From contig NZ_CAJUCP010000025.1 of NCBI RefSeq assembly GCF_910585425.1, positions 4,915 to 68,914 on the forward strand: DNA of 64,000 nt, given 5' to 3'. Source of the stretch: an uncultured Acetatifactor sp. Lineage in GTDB: Bacteria > Bacillota > Clostridia > Lachnospirales > Lachnospiraceae. The stretch's first letter is position 1; the number at the start of each line of letters is the position of its first letter. The position numbers and the translations under genes are program-made. The notes below the pieces were generated by a model that had not been told where the DNA came from, did no database searches, and was given only the letters and a program-made list of their open reading frames with translations. Shown in pieces: positions 22,190 to 31,118 of this stretch.

Positions 22190-22918
22190 ATGGGAAAAAT
22201 CAGGATCGCGATATGTGATGACGAACAGAATATCCGCAGCTATCTGGCCGCGCTGATCCGGCGGGAGGATTCTTCATGCCGGATTTCGGAGTATGCCTCC
22301 GCGGAGGCCTATCTGGCTGCGGGAGAGGATCATGATCTGCTGTTGCTGGATATCGAGCTGGGAGGCGGGGCGGGGATTCCCGGCTCCATGGACGGCATGG
22401 CGCTGGCCAGGAGGCTTCGGAGCCTTCCTCCGGACAGGCAGCCCCTCATCATCTTCGTCACAGGCTATGAAAGCTATGTGTACCAGGCCTTTGACGTGGA
22501 GGCCTTCCAGTATCTGGTGAAGCCCGTGGACGAGGGACGCTTCGCGGATGTCTTCCGGCGGGCGGCGGAGAAGCTCTCGGTTCTGGAAAAACAGCGCCGG
22601 AGGACGCTGCTCGTCCAATACGCCGGGGCCAGCCGGGTGATACCGCTGGAGAACATCCGCTATGTGGAGAGCCGTGGGCATAAGCTCCTTTTGCATTTGA
22701 AGGAAGGCACAGTGGAATACTACGGGAAGATAGGGGAACTGGAGCAGGAACTGTGCGGACAGTTCGCCCGCATCCACAAGGGCTATCTGGTGAACCTGCG
22801 CCATGTGGAGGAATATGCCCGGGGACAGGTCACGCTGACAGACGGCGAAAAGCTGGTGATCTCCAAATATAAATACGATGCTTTCGTGAAGCAGCACCTG
22901 CGCTTCCTGCGACAGTAA
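22190..22918 (+). CDS. LytTR-family response regulator (AgrA-like) 1
   Basis: 242 residues. Receiver: RIAICDDE, phosphoacceptor in LLLLDIELGGG, KP in YLVKPVDEG. LytTR DNA-binding domain ~145-240: IPLENIRYVESRGHKL...FARIHKGYLVNLRHV. The ATG at 22190 follows GGAAAGG; upstream in-frame ATGs exist. A GHKL kinase follows 72 nt later. No pre-peptide or AgrB-like processing gene lies beside it, so the signal is unknown. Confidence 0.9.
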   Translation: MGKIRIAICDDEQNIRSYLAALIRREDSSCRISEYASAEAYLAAGEDHDLLLLDIELGGGAGIPGSMDGMALARRLRSLPPDRQPLIIFVTGYESYVYQAFDVEAFQYLVKPVDEGRFADVFRRAAEKLSVLEKQRRRTLLVQYAGASRVIPLENIRYVESRGHKLLLHLKEGTVEYYGKIGELEQELCGQFARIHKGYLVNLRHVEEYARGQVTLTDGEKLVISKYKYDAFVKQHLRFLRQ

Positions 22919-22990
22919 ACGCTCCTTCCCTGCGGACAGGCCTACGGCCTTGTAGTCTCGCCAGGGAGGCGGAGCCGGAGGGAGGCGAAA

Positions 22991-24412
22991 TTGCGCGAAT
23001 CAGATTTCATACTGCTCTACCGGATAACCGCAGGGATAGAGGTGGTCCTCTATGGGGCCTGCATGGCGGCTTTCCTGCGCCCCTTCCTGGACGAGGGCGC
23101 GGGAGGCGGGCGGAGCACGCGCCGAAAATGCCTGTTCGTGCTGGTTGACTATATTATCGTCTTCTCTCTGGGCGCTGTGTTCTCCTTCCGCGGCTGGCTG
23201 TGCATGCTGCTTCTGACGGCGCTTTTGGCTGTTTGCAGGCGGTTTCTGGGCATCGGGCGGGAAGCCCTGTTCCTGCTGGGAGTGCTGTTCTTCTGCACCC
23301 GGCATCTGAGCCTGATGGCCGCACAGAGCCTGAACCATTTTACCTATCGGCTCTTCCTGGCGGGCGCAAATACCCCGGAGAAGGTCTTCCTGGGCGCGGC
23401 GCTGAACCACATCTGCATCGAAGCGCTGACGCTCCTCCTCTTTGCCCTCATGCTCCGGGGCCTGGTTCTGGTGCTGGGGAGACGGCCCTTTGCCCTGCAT
23501 GTCAGGGAGCTGTGCTACCTGCTGCTGACGCCGGTGACGGGAATCCTCTTCGTCCGCATCACCCTGCAGCTCCTCATCGTGGCAGACGGGGATTCCATTT
23601 TCCAGCTCTACGAGCAGGTGCCGATGGCCGTGGGCATCGTGCCCCTGCTGGCCGCCCTGTTCTACGCGGGGACCCTGGCCGCGATTGCCCTCTGCCAGAA
23701 GAACATGGCCCTCCAGGAGGAGCGGGGCAGGCATTTCGTGGAACAGCAGCAGCTGGCAGGCATTCAGGAGCGGCTGGCCCAGGTGGAGCAGCTCTACGAC
23801 GGGCTGCGCCGGATGAAACACGATCTGCGGGGCCATCTGGCCAACATCAGGGGCCTGGCGGAGAGGAACTGCTACGGGGACATGGAGCGCTACATGGCCA
23901 AGATGGAGGAGAGCATACAGGCCCTGGAGCCCGGCATGTCCACAGGGAATGCCGTCTCGGACGTGATCCTGGGCGATGTCGGGCGGGCCGCGGCCAGGCT
24001 GGGCATCCGCTTCCAGGCGGATTTCACCTTTCCCGCCTCCGGAGGATTCGATTCCTACGACATGGGCATCATCCTGAACAACCTGCTGCGCAACGCCCTG
24101 GAGGCCTGTGAAAGGGTGGAGCCCGGGAAGCGGTATATCTCCCTCTCCGGGAAAAGGAAGAACCGGTTCTATCTGCTGGAGGTACGCAACTCCTTCCAAG
24201 GGGATGTCCGCTTCCACCGCCACACCGGACTCCCCATGTCCACCAAGGAGGCGCCCCCTGGGCCGGGCTCTCCCCGGACTCCCCTCATGGCCCTCCACGG
24301 CATCGGCCTGTCCAATGTGAAGCGGGAGGCCGAGAAGTACAGGGGGAGCGTGGACATCCGGGCAGAGGGGAATGAATTCCAGGTGACTGTTTTACTGCAG
24401 GAAAATGCCTGA
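22991..24412 (+). CDS. GHKL sensor kinase (AgrC-like) 1, TTG start
   Basis: 473 residues from a TTG with GGAGG just upstream. The N-terminal half has six or so TM helices. The HPK10 phosphoacceptor is in RMKHDLRGHLANIRGL (~280). N-box ILNNLLRNALEAC and C-terminal GIGLSNVKREAEKYRG complete the ATPase. A partial copy of the last ~115 nt lies directly downstream. Confidence 0.88.
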   Translation: MRESDFILLYRITAGIEVVLYGACMAAFLRPFLDEGAGGGRSTRRKCLFVLVDYIIVFSLGAVFSFRGWLCMLLLTALLAVCRRFLGIGREALFLLGVLFFCTRHLSLMAAQSLNHFTYRLFLAGANTPEKVFLGAALNHICIEALTLLLFALMLRGLVLVLGRRPFALHVRELCYLLLTPVTGILFVRITLQLLIVADGDSIFQLYEQVPMAVGIVPLLAALFYAGTLAAIALCQKNMALQEERGRHFVEQQQLAGIQERLAQVEQLYDGLRRMKHDLRGHLANIRGLAERNCYGDMERYMAKMEESIQALEPGMSTGNAVSDVILGDVGRAAARLGIRFQADFTFPASGGFDSYDMGIILNNLLRNALEACERVEPGKRYISLSGKRKNRFYLLEVRNSFQGDVRFHRHTGLPMSTKEAPPGPGSPRTPLMALHGIGLSNVKREAEKYRGSVDIRAEGNEFQVTVLLQENA

Positions 24413-24549
24413 TCCACTGCGAAAAGCAAGGCAGTGTCAAGCGGGAGGCCGCGAACTACAGGGGAGTGTGGACATCCGGGCCCAGAGGAACGAATTCCAG
24501 GTGACTGTTTTACTGTAGGAAAATGCCTGATTCACTGCGAAAAGCAGAA
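24317..24549 (+). repeat. Tandem duplication of the kinase 3' end
   Basis: 24317-24430 and 24436-24549 are about 88-90% similar over ~114 nt, 119 nt apart. The second copy is noncoding remnant (frame broken, CTG-TAG instead of CTG-CAG) and provides the 5' flank of the next gene. Confidence 0.85.
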
Positions 24550-24576
24550 GAACAGGAGGATTCGAAAGGAGAGATT

Positions 24577-25110
24577 ATGTACTTAGACGATTTCAGCATC
24601 AAAGAAGTAAACACCTATTATGCCCGCCGGGGCGGCATACGGACGGCAAATGTCAAAGGCTATGCCAATGTGGGCAGCTTTTCCGGTCTGATGCAGCGGG
24701 CGGCGGCACAGGCCGGAAGGGCAGCGCAGACGGCTACAGACGTGGCCGCTGCGGAAAGGGACTCCCAGGCCGCCGGGACACGCAGCACTGCCCCCCGGAA
24801 CACCGCCGCGCAGACCCGTTCCGCCCTGTATGATGCCGCCGATGCACGTCAGGCCATCAATTCATCTTCGGCCAGGCAAACAGACGCGGCGGCAGGGCCC
24901 GGCAGCGCCTCCGGAGAATCCGCCACACAGGATGTCTCCGCCTCCGGCAACACATGCTGTGACCAGTGCGATACCACCAACCAGCTTATGCTCCGGATGC
25001 TGTCCCGGAACCTCTACTCCCAGAGCGCCCTGAACTATCCCCTGTCCGGTTACAGCCCCTGGACGGCCTACCAGAGCATGGCCGGCATGCTGGGCAACAG
25101 CCTGTTCTGA
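24577..25110 (+). CDS. Unrecognised Ala/Gln/Ser-rich protein
   Basis: 177 residues from the ATG behind AAAGGAG. An N-terminal conserved-looking block (MYLDDFSIKEVNTYYARRGG) precedes an Ala/Thr/Arg low-complexity middle (~45-120). The C-terminal block has a CCDQC motif and aromatic helices (LMLRMLSRNLYSQ...). No signal peptide or TM. Possibly a secreted or surface-assembled protein controlled by the neighbouring LytTR pair, but that is only positional. Confidence 0.6.
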   Translation: MYLDDFSIKEVNTYYARRGGIRTANVKGYANVGSFSGLMQRAAAQAGRAAQTATDVAAAERDSQAAGTRSTAPRNTAAQTRSALYDAADARQAINSSSARQTDAAAGPGSASGESATQDVSASGNTCCDQCDTTNQLMLRMLSRNLYSQSALNYPLSGYSPWTAYQSMAGMLGNSLF

Positions 25111-25142
25111 CAGCAGCCCCCGCCGGGCCTGGCACGCAAAGA

Positions 25143-25200
25143 CATCCCGGATATCCTGCCGGAAGCCTCCGTTTCAGGCTTCCGTCAGGAATCCGGGATG
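25143..25200. terminator. Long imperfect hairpin between convergent genes
   Basis: CATCCCGGAT...CCTGCCGGAAGCCT pairs with AGGCTTCCGTCAGG...ATCCGGGATG around a short loop, about 25 bp in total, between the 24577 gene and the AI-2E exporter gene. No long U-tract; probably bidirectional termination. Confidence 0.6.
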
Positions 25201-25234
25201 CTCTATCAGGGGCATCCTGTTTCAGGGGCCGCAC

Positions 25235-26524
25235 TTACAGCCTCTTTCCGTTCTTTCTTTCCCCGGCCTTCCTCTCCGGAGCTTTCGCCTCCGGAACCTT
25301 CTTCGCCGGAGCGTCCGTCCCTCCGTCCTCTTCCATTACTACATCTTCGTCTTCCGACCTGTTCCCCTTCCTCTGCGCCGCCTGCATCCGCCTCCTGGCG
25401 TTGCGGTCGTTCACGCTCTCCCGCAGCAGCGCATAGCCGGAGGATGTCAGCGGGATGAAGAACAGCATCCCGGAAATCCCGAACAGGCTGCCGCCCACGC
25501 TCACCGCCACCAGCACCCAGATAGCGGGCAGTCCCACGGAATTCCCCACCACCTTGGGATATATCAGGTTCCCCTCTATCTGCTGCAGCACCAGGAACAG
25601 TATCACGAACCAAAGGGCCTGCAGCGGATTGTCGATCAGTATCATGAAGGCTCCCACAGCGCAGCCGATGAATCCGCCCACAATGGGAATCAGCGCCGTA
25701 AACGCAATCAGCACGCCCACCATCAAAGCATAGGGCATTCCGAACAGGCTCATGGCCACCACGAACATAGTGCCCAGAATCACCGCCTCCAGACACTGCC
25801 CGGTGATGAAGCTGCTGAAATTCTTATGCAGGAGGCTGAAGATCTCCAGAGTCTTGGCTCCCACCTTATCCGGCAGATAGGCCGAAAGAATCCGTCTGCC
25901 CTGCTCCGCCAGCTTTTCCTTCTGGGCCAGCACATACAGTGCGAATATAAAGGCTATCACCGTGTTCACGATGCCCGATATGATGCCGCTGGCCACGCTG
26001 ACCGTGGAATTCAGCACATCCCCCGCGCCGTTCTTCAGGAAATCGATGACGCTGTCCAGCATGGAATCCCAGTTGATCTCCGTCAGCTCCAGCTGGTCTA
26101 TCTGCCTCGTCAGCTCCGGGTAGTCCTTCGCCAGCCTGTCCACTCCCTCCATGACCTCTTCCGTAAAGGCCGGAATCTTCCTGCCAATCTCAGAGGCGGT
26201 GGACACCACCTGGGGCACCACCGTGCCCACCACCAGGGCCAGCACCACTGCCAGGGACACGATGGACAGCGTCAGGCACAGGGGCCTCTTGACCTTTCCG
26301 GCGTTCTTCCCCTGCCACCGGCCCAGGACCTTCTCCTCAAAGGCCCGCATGGGGATGTTCAGCACGAAGGCCATGACCCCGCCCACCAAAAACGGCGAAA
26401 CGATGCCGACCAGAAACGCCGCCCCCCGCAGCACCTCCTGGCTGTATATGATTGCCAGCACCAACAGCGCCGCCAAAACCATCAAATGTCTGATCTGTCT
26501 GATTTTTCCTCTGCTGAATTCCAT
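25235..26524 (-). CDS. AI-2E family transporter
   Basis: 429 residues, about eight TM helices, family PF01594: N-terminal TM pair, extended loop with amphipathic helices (~65-150), then TM block including GVLIAFTALIPIVGGFIGC and the C-terminal QQIEGNLIYPKVVGNSVGLP signature. Members export AI-2 or act as Na+/H+ antiporters; substrate not known here. The ~50-residue tail is Lys/Glu/Ala-rich. Confidence 0.92.
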   Translation of the reverse strand: MEFSRGKIRQIRHLMVLAALLVLAIIYSQEVLRGAAFLVGIVSPFLVGGVMAFVLNIPMRAFEEKVLGRWQGKNAGKVKRPLCLTLSIVSLAVVLALVVGTVVPQVVSTASEIGRKIPAFTEEVMEGVDRLAKDYPELTRQIDQLELTEINWDSMLDSVIDFLKNGAGDVLNSTVSVASGIISGIVNTVIAFIFALYVLAQKEKLAEQGRRILSAYLPDKVGAKTLEIFSLLHKNFSSFITGQCLEAVILGTMFVVAMSLFGMPYALMVGVLIAFTALIPIVGGFIGCAVGAFMILIDNPLQALWFVILFLVLQQIEGNLIYPKVVGNSVGLPAIWVLVAVSVGGSLFGISGMLFFIPLTSSGYALLRESVNDRNARRRMQAAQRKGNRSEDEDVVMEEDGGTDAPAKKVPEAKAPERKAGERKNGKRL

Positions 26525-26608
26525 ATGTCCGTACCTTCTGCTTAAATGCTTTCCTTTCCCGATAGTTTGCTTTTGCCGCAGGTTCCGCTCCCTGGGCCCA
26601 TCCCTGGT

Positions 26609-28273
26609 TCACCCGATTAGCACTGTCTTTCCCTCAAAAGCAAATCCATATCTGTGAATCCTCTCTGCGGGAATCCCCTTTTTCCACAGAACTGTTTCAT
26701 ACCGCATTTCTTCAATCTGCTTCAATGCGGATTCCACGCATGCTTCCAGAGTCTCCCCGTGCCTGGCGTCAGCCACCTTAAACTCAATCAAAAAGGCGTC
26801 CAGATCGTCCTCCTTCGGTTCCAGTATGATATCATACCTGCCATAGCCGCTCTCCCCGTTGGAGGAAATGCCGTATCTGTCCTTCAGCTCTACCAACAGC
26901 CCCAGGACGAATCCATGATAGAATCGTTCCGGGCGGGCTTTTTCCGAAGGCTTTCTACCGCCGTCAAAACTGCTGAAAAGCTCAGCAGCCAAATCATTCA
27001 TATACCCGTTCATATCATCCAGATTGCCTGAAAGCAATGCGCGGATGAACCGATTGTAACAGCCCGCGCAGGGCTCGAACCACCCCTGCACCATCCGCTC
27101 GAAGGCAATGTGCACTTCCCTGTTCGTCAGAGACAGCACATATTCTCCGCTGTCAGCCCCGTCCTCCGTCCCACGGCTCTCCACCTTCAGGTATCCGCCA
27201 GCCAGCAGGAGGCTCCAAACAGACACCTCGCTTTGGCCCAGCTGGCTGAAGACAATCTGTTCGTCTACCCGGGTGTGGAGCACCTCTCCTCTCAACAGGC
27301 CCTCCATGTCCATCTTAATGTCAGGGCTTCCCTGTCGGACAAGCTTTCCAATCAGGCTGTTGGAACTGGTATTGGCCCAATAGGCCGCAAACTGCCGCTT
27401 ATCCAGATAGTTCAGAATCGACCAGGGATTATAGATATCCCGCAGCGACCCGAACGTAAATCCGTCATACCACGCCTTGACCCTGTCTCTGTCCGTAAGG
27501 CCGAATTCATCCATGGCGGCAAATACTTCCTCCTCTGTAAAACCAAAGGAATCCATATATTTATCGGATGTGACAGTCACGATTTCCAGGTGGTTCAGGT
27601 CAGAGAATATGGATTCCCTGCTGATTCGGGTGATGCCTGTCATGATTGCCCGGTCAAGATACGGATTGGTCTTAAAAGTAGAGTTGAACAGGCTCTGCAT
27701 GAAAGCAGCCATTTCCTCCCAATATCCATTGACAAAAGCCTCCTGCATGGGAGTATCGTATTCGTCCAGCAGGATCAGGACCTTTTTCCCGTAACGGCGC
27801 GAAAGATACCGGGATAAGGACTTCAGGGAACAGGCTGCGGCAGAGTCCGACATCCCAGGAGAGGCATCCTCCTCTGTCAGGCGGCTTTCGCCCAGGAAAA
27901 ACCGGAACCTGTCATACAGTTCTGCCAGGATGCGGCATATTTTTTCCCTTGCGGCGGCAAAGCTGCTTTCCTTTACGTCCGCAAAGCTTAAGGCTATCAC
28001 GGGATAGGTTCCCTGCAGCCCACGGTAGCTTTCCTCCTTCCAGATGGAAAGGCCCTGGAACAAATCTCCTCTGCCTGCAAATTGTACAGAAAAGAACTGT
28101 TCCACCATGCTCATGGCCAAAGTCTTGCCAAAGCGCCTGGGCCGCGTGATCAGAGTCACATCGTCCCGGCCTTCCCACCATTCCCTGATGAAAGCGGTCT
28201 TATCTACGTAGAAGCAGTTGTTTTCGATTATTTTGCTGAAATCCTGTATGCCGATGCCGGTCTGCCTTACCAT
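26609..28273 (-). CDS. AAA-ATPase-like / PD-(D/E)XK nuclease family protein
   Basis: 554 residues from the ATG at 28273 (GGAGG eight bases upstream; a longer frame is open to 28375). AAA_9-type domain ~1-330: IENNCFYVDKTAFIREWW, Walker A-like RPRRFGKTLAMSM, Walker B LILLDEYDTP. C-terminal PD-(D/E)XK domain ~440-545 with GRYDIILEPKEDDLDAFLIEFK. These proteins are abundant and amplified in gut Clostridia and Bacteroidetes, with unknown, possibly defence-related, roles. Confidence 0.85.
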   Translation of the reverse strand: MVRQTGIGIQDFSKIIENNCFYVDKTAFIREWWEGRDDVTLITRPRRFGKTLAMSMVEQFFSVQFAGRGDLFQGLSIWKEESYRGLQGTYPVIALSFADVKESSFAAAREKICRILAELYDRFRFFLGESRLTEEDASPGMSDSAAACSLKSLSRYLSRRYGKKVLILLDEYDTPMQEAFVNGYWEEMAAFMQSLFNSTFKTNPYLDRAIMTGITRISRESIFSDLNHLEIVTVTSDKYMDSFGFTEEEVFAAMDEFGLTDRDRVKAWYDGFTFGSLRDIYNPWSILNYLDKRQFAAYWANTSSNSLIGKLVRQGSPDIKMDMEGLLRGEVLHTRVDEQIVFSQLGQSEVSVWSLLLAGGYLKVESRGTEDGADSGEYVLSLTNREVHIAFERMVQGWFEPCAGCYNRFIRALLSGNLDDMNGYMNDLAAELFSSFDGGRKPSEKARPERFYHGFVLGLLVELKDRYGISSNGESGYGRYDIILEPKEDDLDAFLIEFKVADARHGETLEACVESALKQIEEMRYETVLWKKGIPAERIHRYGFAFEGKTVLIG

Positions 28274-28462
28274 GGGGAACGCCTCCGTGTGGGCCACTTT
28301 TCGAAAAGCACAGGTTTCGTTTGAAGCCAGGAAGAGCAGTTTCCTATTAAAAACGGCTCTTCCATGCGGCTTCAAAAGAGTTTATGCTTTTGAATGCAGT
28401 ATAGCAGAGCCTGTTGTATTTGGCAAGGGATTTGCAGAAAGCGGGGAACAATTTCATCAGCC

Positions 28463-28495
28463 CCGCCTTACCGGCATATAAGGCGGACCTTTTTT
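28463..28495. repeat. Hairpin CGCCTTA.../...TAAGGCG at the recombinase 3' end
   Basis: CCGCCTTA and TAAGGCGG around CCGGCATA, followed on the plus strand by ACCTTTTTT. It resembles the hairpin at 29651-29690 on the other side of the recombinase gene in sequence and orientation. Confidence 0.65.
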
Positions 28496-29523
28496 CAATC
28501 GATACCGTCGATGCAGTCTTTCTTCTGGCGCATGGAAGTGTGTACGTAGAAATCCATGGTAGTCCGTATCGACGCGTGGCCCAGGATGGCGGACACGGTC
28601 TTGCAGTCTACCCCGTTCTCCAGACATGCCGTGGCGAAACCGTGGCGCATGGCGTGGAAATTGCAGTCCTCCATTTCGCAGCGCTTCAGGATCGTCTTGA
28701 AGCGTTTCTGGACATTCCGCGGTTCCGTGCAGGTGCTCCGCCCGGTCAGCACATAGAGGTCATCCCCTTTGCGCAGCCGCTTCAGGGCGTTTATCAGGTA
28801 TCCGGGAATGGGGATTTCCCGGGAGGATGTGTGGGATTTGGGCGTCCTGATATAGAGGATGGTCCTTGGCTGCCCTGCGGAGGTGTCCGGATTCGGAATC
28901 CTCGATACTGTACGCTTGATATTGAAAGTACATGCTTCAAAGTCGATATCGCCCCACTTCAGGCCGCACAGCTCTCCTATGCGTATCCCTGTGCCCCGGC
29001 ACAGCAGGATGGCCAGGGGGAAAATCGTCCTCTTCCGCAGCAGATATTCCTTCATCTTGGCGCTGTCCTGTATGGCCAGCACCCTGGATTCCGTCCTGCG
29101 GCAGCTTGCGTGGCAATACTCCAGAATCTCGCGGCCTATCAGCCCGCTGCGGATCCCGTATTTTATGATGAACTTGAATACCACAAGGATGGACCTGGTG
29201 GTGGTGTCCGCAAGCTCCTTCTCCTGTATCTTCTGGACAAAGGCCATGACCGCCTCCCCGTCCAGTTCCGCCAGGGGCACATCCCCCGCCAGGGGCAGGA
29301 TATGCACCTTTACGCAATAGCTGTAGGTGGAAAAAGTGCTTTTCTTCACCGCCTCCTGCCGATCCTGCAGCCAGCCGGCGCTCAAGTCCTTCAATGTGCC
29401 GCAGGGCATGGCCGTCTCCCCTTCCCGGGGCTGCCCCTGGGCCGGATGGGGCTGCTCCGTTTCTTCCAATACCGTTTTCCGCCTCTGGTTCAGTTCGCTG
29501 TCTCTGGATGCCGTCTCATTCAT
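28495..29523 (-). CDS. Lone tyrosine recombinase
   Basis: 342 residues, AAGGAGG eight bases before ATG. N-terminal ~40 residues are hydrophilic; core-binding domain ~48-140; catalytic domain ~165-335 with Arg in GTGIRIGELCGLKW, HxxR in HAMRHGF, GH in LGHASIRTTM, Tyr in DFYVHTSM. No phage genes or tRNA adjoin it. It may be a chromosomal DNA-inversion or cassette recombinase, or a remnant of a lost element. Confidence 0.88.
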   Translation of the reverse strand: MNETASRDSELNQRRKTVLEETEQPHPAQGQPREGETAMPCGTLKDLSAGWLQDRQEAVKKSTFSTYSYCVKVHILPLAGDVPLAELDGEAVMAFVQKIQEKELADTTTRSILVVFKFIIKYGIRSGLIGREILEYCHASCRRTESRVLAIQDSAKMKEYLLRKRTIFPLAILLCRGTGIRIGELCGLKWGDIDFEACTFNIKRTVSRIPNPDTSAGQPRTILYIRTPKSHTSSREIPIPGYLINALKRLRKGDDLYVLTGRSTCTEPRNVQKRFKTILKRCEMEDCNFHAMRHGFATACLENGVDCKTVSAILGHASIRTTMDFYVHTSMRQKKDCIDGID

Positions 29524-29650
29524 CTTTTGTACCTCCTTGGAGTGTTATGTTTCATCCATAAACATACAGGAGTATCCCGAACCATGGTCATTTTTTCTGA
29601 AAATATGGAATTTCGGAGCGGAAAATCACCAAAAACCGTCAAAACGTATA

Positions 29651-29690
29651 AAAAAAGTTCGCCTTACTTGCCGGTAAGGCGAACTTTTTT
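29651..29690. terminator. Bidirectional terminator after trmL
   Basis: AAAAAAGTTCGCCTTAC and GTAAGGCGAACTTTTTT are perfect 17-bp arms around a 6-nt loop, 15 nt after the trmL stop. A/U tracts on both sides make it effective in both directions. Confidence 0.9.
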
Positions 29691-29704
29691 GTCCGGATCC
29701 CCTC

Positions 29705-30196
29705 TCATCTCCATTCCAGCCGATGCAGCTCCCCCTCCTGCTGCATGCCCCCGAAGCCGTTCTGCCGCAGCGCCTCGTACAGTACGATGGCCACAGAGTT
29801 GGACAGGTTCAGGGAGCGGATGGCGGGAAGCATGGGGATGCGGATACAGCTATCCTCGCGCTCCACCAGAATCTCCTCCGGAATGCCCGCGCTCTCTTTG
29901 CCGAACATGATGTAGTCATCCGGTCCGTAGGACACCTCCGTGTAAGCGTGCCTGGCCTTGGTGGTGGCCATCCAGATCTTCGCGCCGGGATGAAGCTCGG
30001 TGAATGTTTCGAAATTCATGTACCTGTGGACCTCCAACTGATGCCAGTAGTCCATTCCGGCCCGGCGGATAGACTTTTCGTCCAGCCGGAAGCCCAGCGG
30101 CTCTATCAAATGCAGGGGCGTGCCTGTAGCCACACAGGTACGCCCTATATTTCCCGTATTCCCCGGTATCTCCGGCTGATGCAGTACGATATGCAT
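29705..30196 (-). CDS. trmL: tRNA (cytidine/uridine-2'-O)-methyltransferase TrmL
   Basis: 163 residues, full length for TrmL. SPOUT fold with trefoil-knot motifs: PEIPGNTGNIGRTC (~9-22), IMFGKESAGIPEEIL (~97-111), RSLNLSNSVAIVLYEALRQ (~125-145). It 2'-O-methylates the wobble base of tRNA-Leu isoacceptors in the cytoplasm using S-adenosylmethionine. Terminator immediately downstream. Confidence 0.93.
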   Translation of the reverse strand: MHIVLHQPEIPGNTGNIGRTCVATGTPLHLIEPLGFRLDEKSIRRAGMDYWHQLEVHRYMNFETFTELHPGAKIWMATTKARHAYTEVSYGPDDYIMFGKESAGIPEEILVEREDSCIRIPMLPAIRSLNLSNSVAIVLYEALRQNGFGGMQQEGELHRLEWR

Positions 30197-30260
30197 CTGT
30201 CCATTCCCTCCTGTGTCAATCTATGCCTGCCGGCCAGTACCCCGGTGTAGGCGGACGCGC

Positions 30261-31106
30261 TCAGGGGCATACGCCAAAGCCGCCTAAAAGCGCCGCGGCC
30301 TGCTCCGATGTGGCCTCCGCATATGTGATGGTGATGATCAGCGCCCTGTCGCCCGATACCCGGAAATAGTAGTCCTGAAAGTATTCGCCGCCGCTGTCCA
30401 CCCTGGTGTTCACCACCGCAAAGGTCTCCCCCGCGATCTCCGCGGTGCCGCTGTCTTCCAGTATCTCATAGACCGGATCCTGCATCATCCTCAGGTGCAG
30501 CAGCGCGGCCTTTTTGTAGTCCTCCGTGTCCATGCCCCTCACCATGAGCTTCTCTACGGTCACAGCCACATTGGCGTCCCCCTCGGCATTCGTGCCCAGC
30601 ATTTCATACAGGGACGTCATTTCCAGGTATTCCCGCTGCTTCTCGCTGTAGTTCTCGGAGATGATGTCCTCTCCAATCCCCATCAGGGCCTCCATCCCCT
30701 CGTCGCTGAGCATGAAGACGCCCTCCGGGGCCGTGAAGCGCAGGTTCCAGTATTCGCTCTCCCATCCGTTGTCCGTGGTGACGCCCTTCACATAGGAGCT
30801 GTCCGCCTCGCCGCTTTCGTCATCGCCGCTCTCCACGGCGCTTCCCGTCTGACGACCCTCTTCGGAGTCCTCCTCGCTTTCCCCGCCATGGACGACCAAC
30901 ACCTGCTTATCGTTATCCCGTTTCTCTTTCAACTTTGTTGCGCCTTCTTCCGGCCGGCTCTCTGTCTCCGGAGAAGGGCTTTCCGCAGCGCTGTCCCTGT
31001 TCCCGCTTCGGGCAATCTGTTCCAGGATTTCCATGGGCATCGGGACGGTGCAGCCGGACAAAAGCAACGCAATGGCGATCACCGCAATGCCGATCCTCTT
31101 CTTCAT
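30261..31106 (-). CDS. Lipoprotein of unknown function
   Basis: 281 residues. Signal peptide with lipobox LLLSGC (Cys ~19). Acidic Glu/Ser-rich linker ~35-105. Folded C-terminal domain ~110-280 (WNLRFTAPEGVFMLSDEGM...DYYFRVSGDRALIITITY), resembling stress-type lipoproteins of Clostridia. It follows the aminotransferase gene by 12 nt and may be co-transcribed. Confidence 0.85.
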   Translation of the reverse strand: MKKRIGIAVIAIALLLSGCTVPMPMEILEQIARSGNRDSAAESPSPETESRPEEGATKLKEKRDNDKQVLVVHGGESEEDSEEGRQTGSAVESGDDESGEADSSYVKGVTTDNGWESEYWNLRFTAPEGVFMLSDEGMEALMGIGEDIISENYSEKQREYLEMTSLYEMLGTNAEGDANVAVTVEKLMVRGMDTEDYKKAALLHLRMMQDPVYEILEDSGTAEIAGETFAVVNTRVDSGGEYFQDYYFRVSGDRALIITITYAEATSEQAAALLGGFGVCP

Positions 31107-31118
31107 AGCCGCTCCTCC

